Positions 6,045-6,973 of a stretch of DNA of 6,973 nt are shown piece by piece. The DNA lies in contig DITF01000145.1 of NCBI GenBank assembly GCA_002422125.1, forward strand, positions 2,720-9,692, in the 5' to 3' direction. The first letter of the stretch is position 1. Each line of letters begins with the position of its first letter. The position numbers and the translations under genes are program-made. Source of the DNA: a bacterium UBP17_UBA6191 (GTDB taxonomy: Bacteria; Muiribacteriota; UBA6191). The notes under the pieces are model-generated. The model searched no databases. It saw only the letters and a program-made list of their open reading frames with translations, and was not told the origin of the DNA.

Positions 6045-6848
6045 ATGTCAACAAAAAAATCAGACTATCCGAACCTTAGCCAATTACTGGAGCACCATCT
6101 TGAGGTACAGACCGGAGTATATTTAATGCCTCCCATGCCACTGGGCCAAGGTGTTTTTATGTCCCGATCACCGCTGATTTCAGATATGGAATGGAATTTT
6201 GCCTGGGGACCACTACCCAAAGATCCAAAACTACGGCAAAAATCCAAAGAATCCATTCTGGAAACGGCTGAATCTTACGGCCTTGAACCCGTGTACTACA
6301 GCGTGGATGGTCCGATGGAAAATGAGACCGGTTTGGCAAACCCTAGAAATGAAACCTGGATGATTCTGCCGCAAAATTCTCTGGTCAAGCGAGCGCGCAT
6401 TCCAGGATTTACGGTATCATTGCTCAATAGTTCTGAGGAAGATACTTTTTTATCCATTTACGAAGAAGCTTTTTCCAGTCCCGAATCCATTCATAAAAAT
6501 GCTCCTGATTTGGATTCTACCTACCTAAGCTGCCTCAGAGCCAGCTTCCATCAGGGTGCTGGTAGTGGTATGAACTGGATAGGGAAAATTCACGATGAAC
6601 CTGTCTGTATCGCCACCCTTATGGTTTTAGGAAACATGGCCGGACTTTACAATGTAGGCACAAGACTAAAAGATCAGGGAAAAGGCTACGGTTGGCAGAT
6701 CACTCAAGACATTATTGAAAATGCCCTAAATTCCCAAACCAAGTGGATTTACTTACAAACCGAACAAGGTTCGACTGTCGAGAAATTCTACTCAAGAATG
6801 GGGTTTGTCACACATTCTTTGGGATATTACCTGACTGTGAGGAAGTGA
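6045..6848 (+). CDS. GNAT-family N-acetyltransferase
   Basis: A 267-residue cytoplasmic protein with a C-terminal GNAT acetyltransferase domain. The acetyl-CoA pyrophosphate loop is visible as VGTRLKDQGKGYGWQI (204-219), matching the Q/RxxGxG/A motif A, followed by helix ITQDIIENAL. The motif B region is WIYLQTEQGSTVEKFYSRMG (234-253), with the usual strand then FYxRxGF ending. The N-terminal half (about 1-120) is not recognisable by eye. It includes WNFAWGPLP (50-58) and could be a degenerate second GNAT half, since tandem-GNAT proteins of this size are common. The substrate is unknown. It starts at ATG 6045 with no Shine-Dalgarno sequence, divergent from the copper module by 67 bp. The last codon and stop (TGA, 6846-6848) meet the 3' end of the opposite-strand tRNA-Lys, with a 3-bp overlap. 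The family is sure, the function is not. Confidence 0.9.
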   Translation: MSTKKSDYPNLSQLLEHHLEVQTGVYLMPPMPLGQGVFMSRSPLISDMEWNFAWGPLPKDPKLRQKSKESILETAESYGLEPVYYSVDGPMENETGLANPRNETWMILPQNSLVKRARIPGFTVSLLNSSEEDTFLSIYEEAFSSPESIHKNAPDLDSTYLSCLRASFHQGAGSGMNWIGKIHDEPVCIATLMVLGNMAGLYNVGTRLKDQGKGYGWQITQDIIENALNSQTKWIYLQTEQGSTVEKFYSRMGFVTHSLGYYLTVRK

Positions 6849-6865
6849 GCCGGGCGGGACTTGAA
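6841..6865. repeat. 25-bp direct repeat over tRNA 3' end, copy 1
   Basis: Bases 6841-6865 are identical to 6949-6973, 108 bp apart. The repeat covers the tRNA 3' end plus five flanking bases (GGAAG on the plus strand). In this copy the flank also encodes the last codons of the acetyltransferase. The match continues to the window edge, so the true repeat may be longer. Confidence 0.9.
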
Positions 6866-6918
6866 CCCACGACCCAATGATTAAAAGTCATTTGCTCTAC
6901 CAACTGAGCTACCGGCCC
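6846..6918 (-). tRNA. tRNA-Lys(UUU)
   Basis: The minus strand folds into a complete 73-nt cloverleaf. The acceptor GGGCCGG pairs with CCGGCUC (one G2-U71 wobble). The D arm is GCUC-AGUUGGUA-GAGC, the anticodon arm AAUGA-CUUUUAA-UCAUU, the variable loop GGGUC and the T arm GUGGG-UUCAAGU-CCCGC. The anticodon UUU (6883-6885) reads Lys AAA/AAG codons. The discriminator is A (6846). CCA is not encoded; the DNA continues CTTCC, so CCA must be added by nucleotidyltransferase. The 3' end overlaps the stop codon of the convergent acetyltransferase gene. A matching tRNA 3' end lies upstream at the window edge. Confidence 0.97.
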
Positions 6919-6953
6919 TCAACCAGACCAAGGTCTTTACACAATCAGGGAAG
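6919..6953 (-). promoter_or_regulatory. 35-bp spacer upstream of tRNA-Lys with candidate -10
   Basis: This spacer separates the tRNA-Lys gene from the second tRNA-like 3' end. On the minus strand it contains CTGATTGTGTAAAG (from 6948 down to 6935). This is nearly the same element found before the pilin operon, and TAAAGA (6939-6934) is a possible -10 lying 15 bp before the tRNA 5' end. A small GACC-AA-GGTC dyad (6926-6935) follows. The spacer may instead be only a processing spacer inside a two-tRNA transcript. Confidence 0.3.
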
Positions 6954-6973
6954 TGAGCCGGGCGGGACTTGAA
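6949..6973. repeat. 25-bp direct repeat over tRNA 3' end, copy 2 (truncated by edge)
   Basis: Identical to 6841-6865. Five bases outside the tRNA are also shared, so the duplication extended slightly beyond the tRNA gene. The window ends inside this copy. Confidence 0.9.
6954..6973 (-). tRNA. 3' end of a second tRNA, probably tRNA-Lys, cut by window edge
   Basis: These 20 bases are identical to the last 20 nt of the complete tRNA-Lys: discriminator A, the 3' acceptor strand CCGGCUC, the 3' T-stem CCCGC and the whole T loop UUCAAGU. The window then ends. A tandem second tRNA-Lys is the simplest reading, but the anticodon is not visible. It could also be a tRNA of other specificity, or just a 3' tRNA fragment left by an integration event. 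Confidence 0.65.

Noticed and set aside
5978..6046. In-frame 23-codon N-terminal extension of the CopZ-like gene
   Set aside because: The AGGAG site fixes the start at 5977, HMA chaperones begin just before the first strand, and the extension would run into the divergent acetyltransferase start.
6926..6935. GACC-AA-GGTC hairpin between the tRNA copies as a terminator
   Set aside because: The stem is only 4 bp with a 2-base loop and has no T run after it in either direction.

Overview
The window looks like ordinary chromosomal DNA of a Gram-negative bacterium. It is densely packed, of moderate GC content (mid-40s percent by eye), and has no insertion sequence, CRISPR array or phage module. 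Three prepilin-like proteins, a Sec-exported protein in the same operon and a lone UvrD-like helicase would suit a deltaproteobacterial or Bdellovibrio-like lineage. That placement is a low-confidence impression, because nothing in the window is diagnostic of a taxon.

Layout. Bases 1-3643 hold a leftward operon of four tightly packed genes. In order of transcription these are a GspI/PilV-like minor pilin (3643-3179), a GspJ/PilW-like minor pilin (3182-2694, overlapping by ATGA), a large GspK/PilX-like pilin protein (2680-989), and a Sec-exported protein of unknown function that runs off the left edge (985-2). The I-J-K order and the loss of Glu5 only in the third protein match the tip complex of type II secretion pseudopili or type IV pili. 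A 46-bp divergent spacer (3644-3689) separates this operon from a rightward, short UvrD/Rep-type helicase (3690-5501). The helicase converges on, and overlaps by 17 bp, a leftward two-gene metal module: a CopZ-like chaperone with a GMxCxxC site (5977-5771) followed by a CsoR-family repressor with the Cys-His-Cys copper triad (5781-5485). Divergent from these is a GNAT acetyltransferase (6045-6848). Its stop codon lies inside the 3' end of a leftward tRNA-Lys(UUU) gene (6846-6918). The last 20 bases match the 3' end of that tRNA, so a tandem copy probably continues beyond the right edge.

How the parts work together. The pilin operon probably builds or primes a pilus or pseudopilus, with the fourth gene as an unknown exported partner. 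CopZ and CsoR form a copper buffering and sensing pair, but no CopA exporter is visible here. The helicase and acetyltransferase appear to be stand-alone genes.

The most interesting signal is regulatory. All three transcription-unit starts that lack a Shine-Dalgarno sequence (pilin operon, helicase, acetyltransferase) have a TAAANT hexamer 6-7 nt before the start codon. That is the geometry expected of leaderless mRNAs. The chaperone gene, by contrast, has a clear AGGAG. The pilin-operon hexamer lies in a 15-16 nt element that is nearly repeated upstream of the tRNA-Lys gene.
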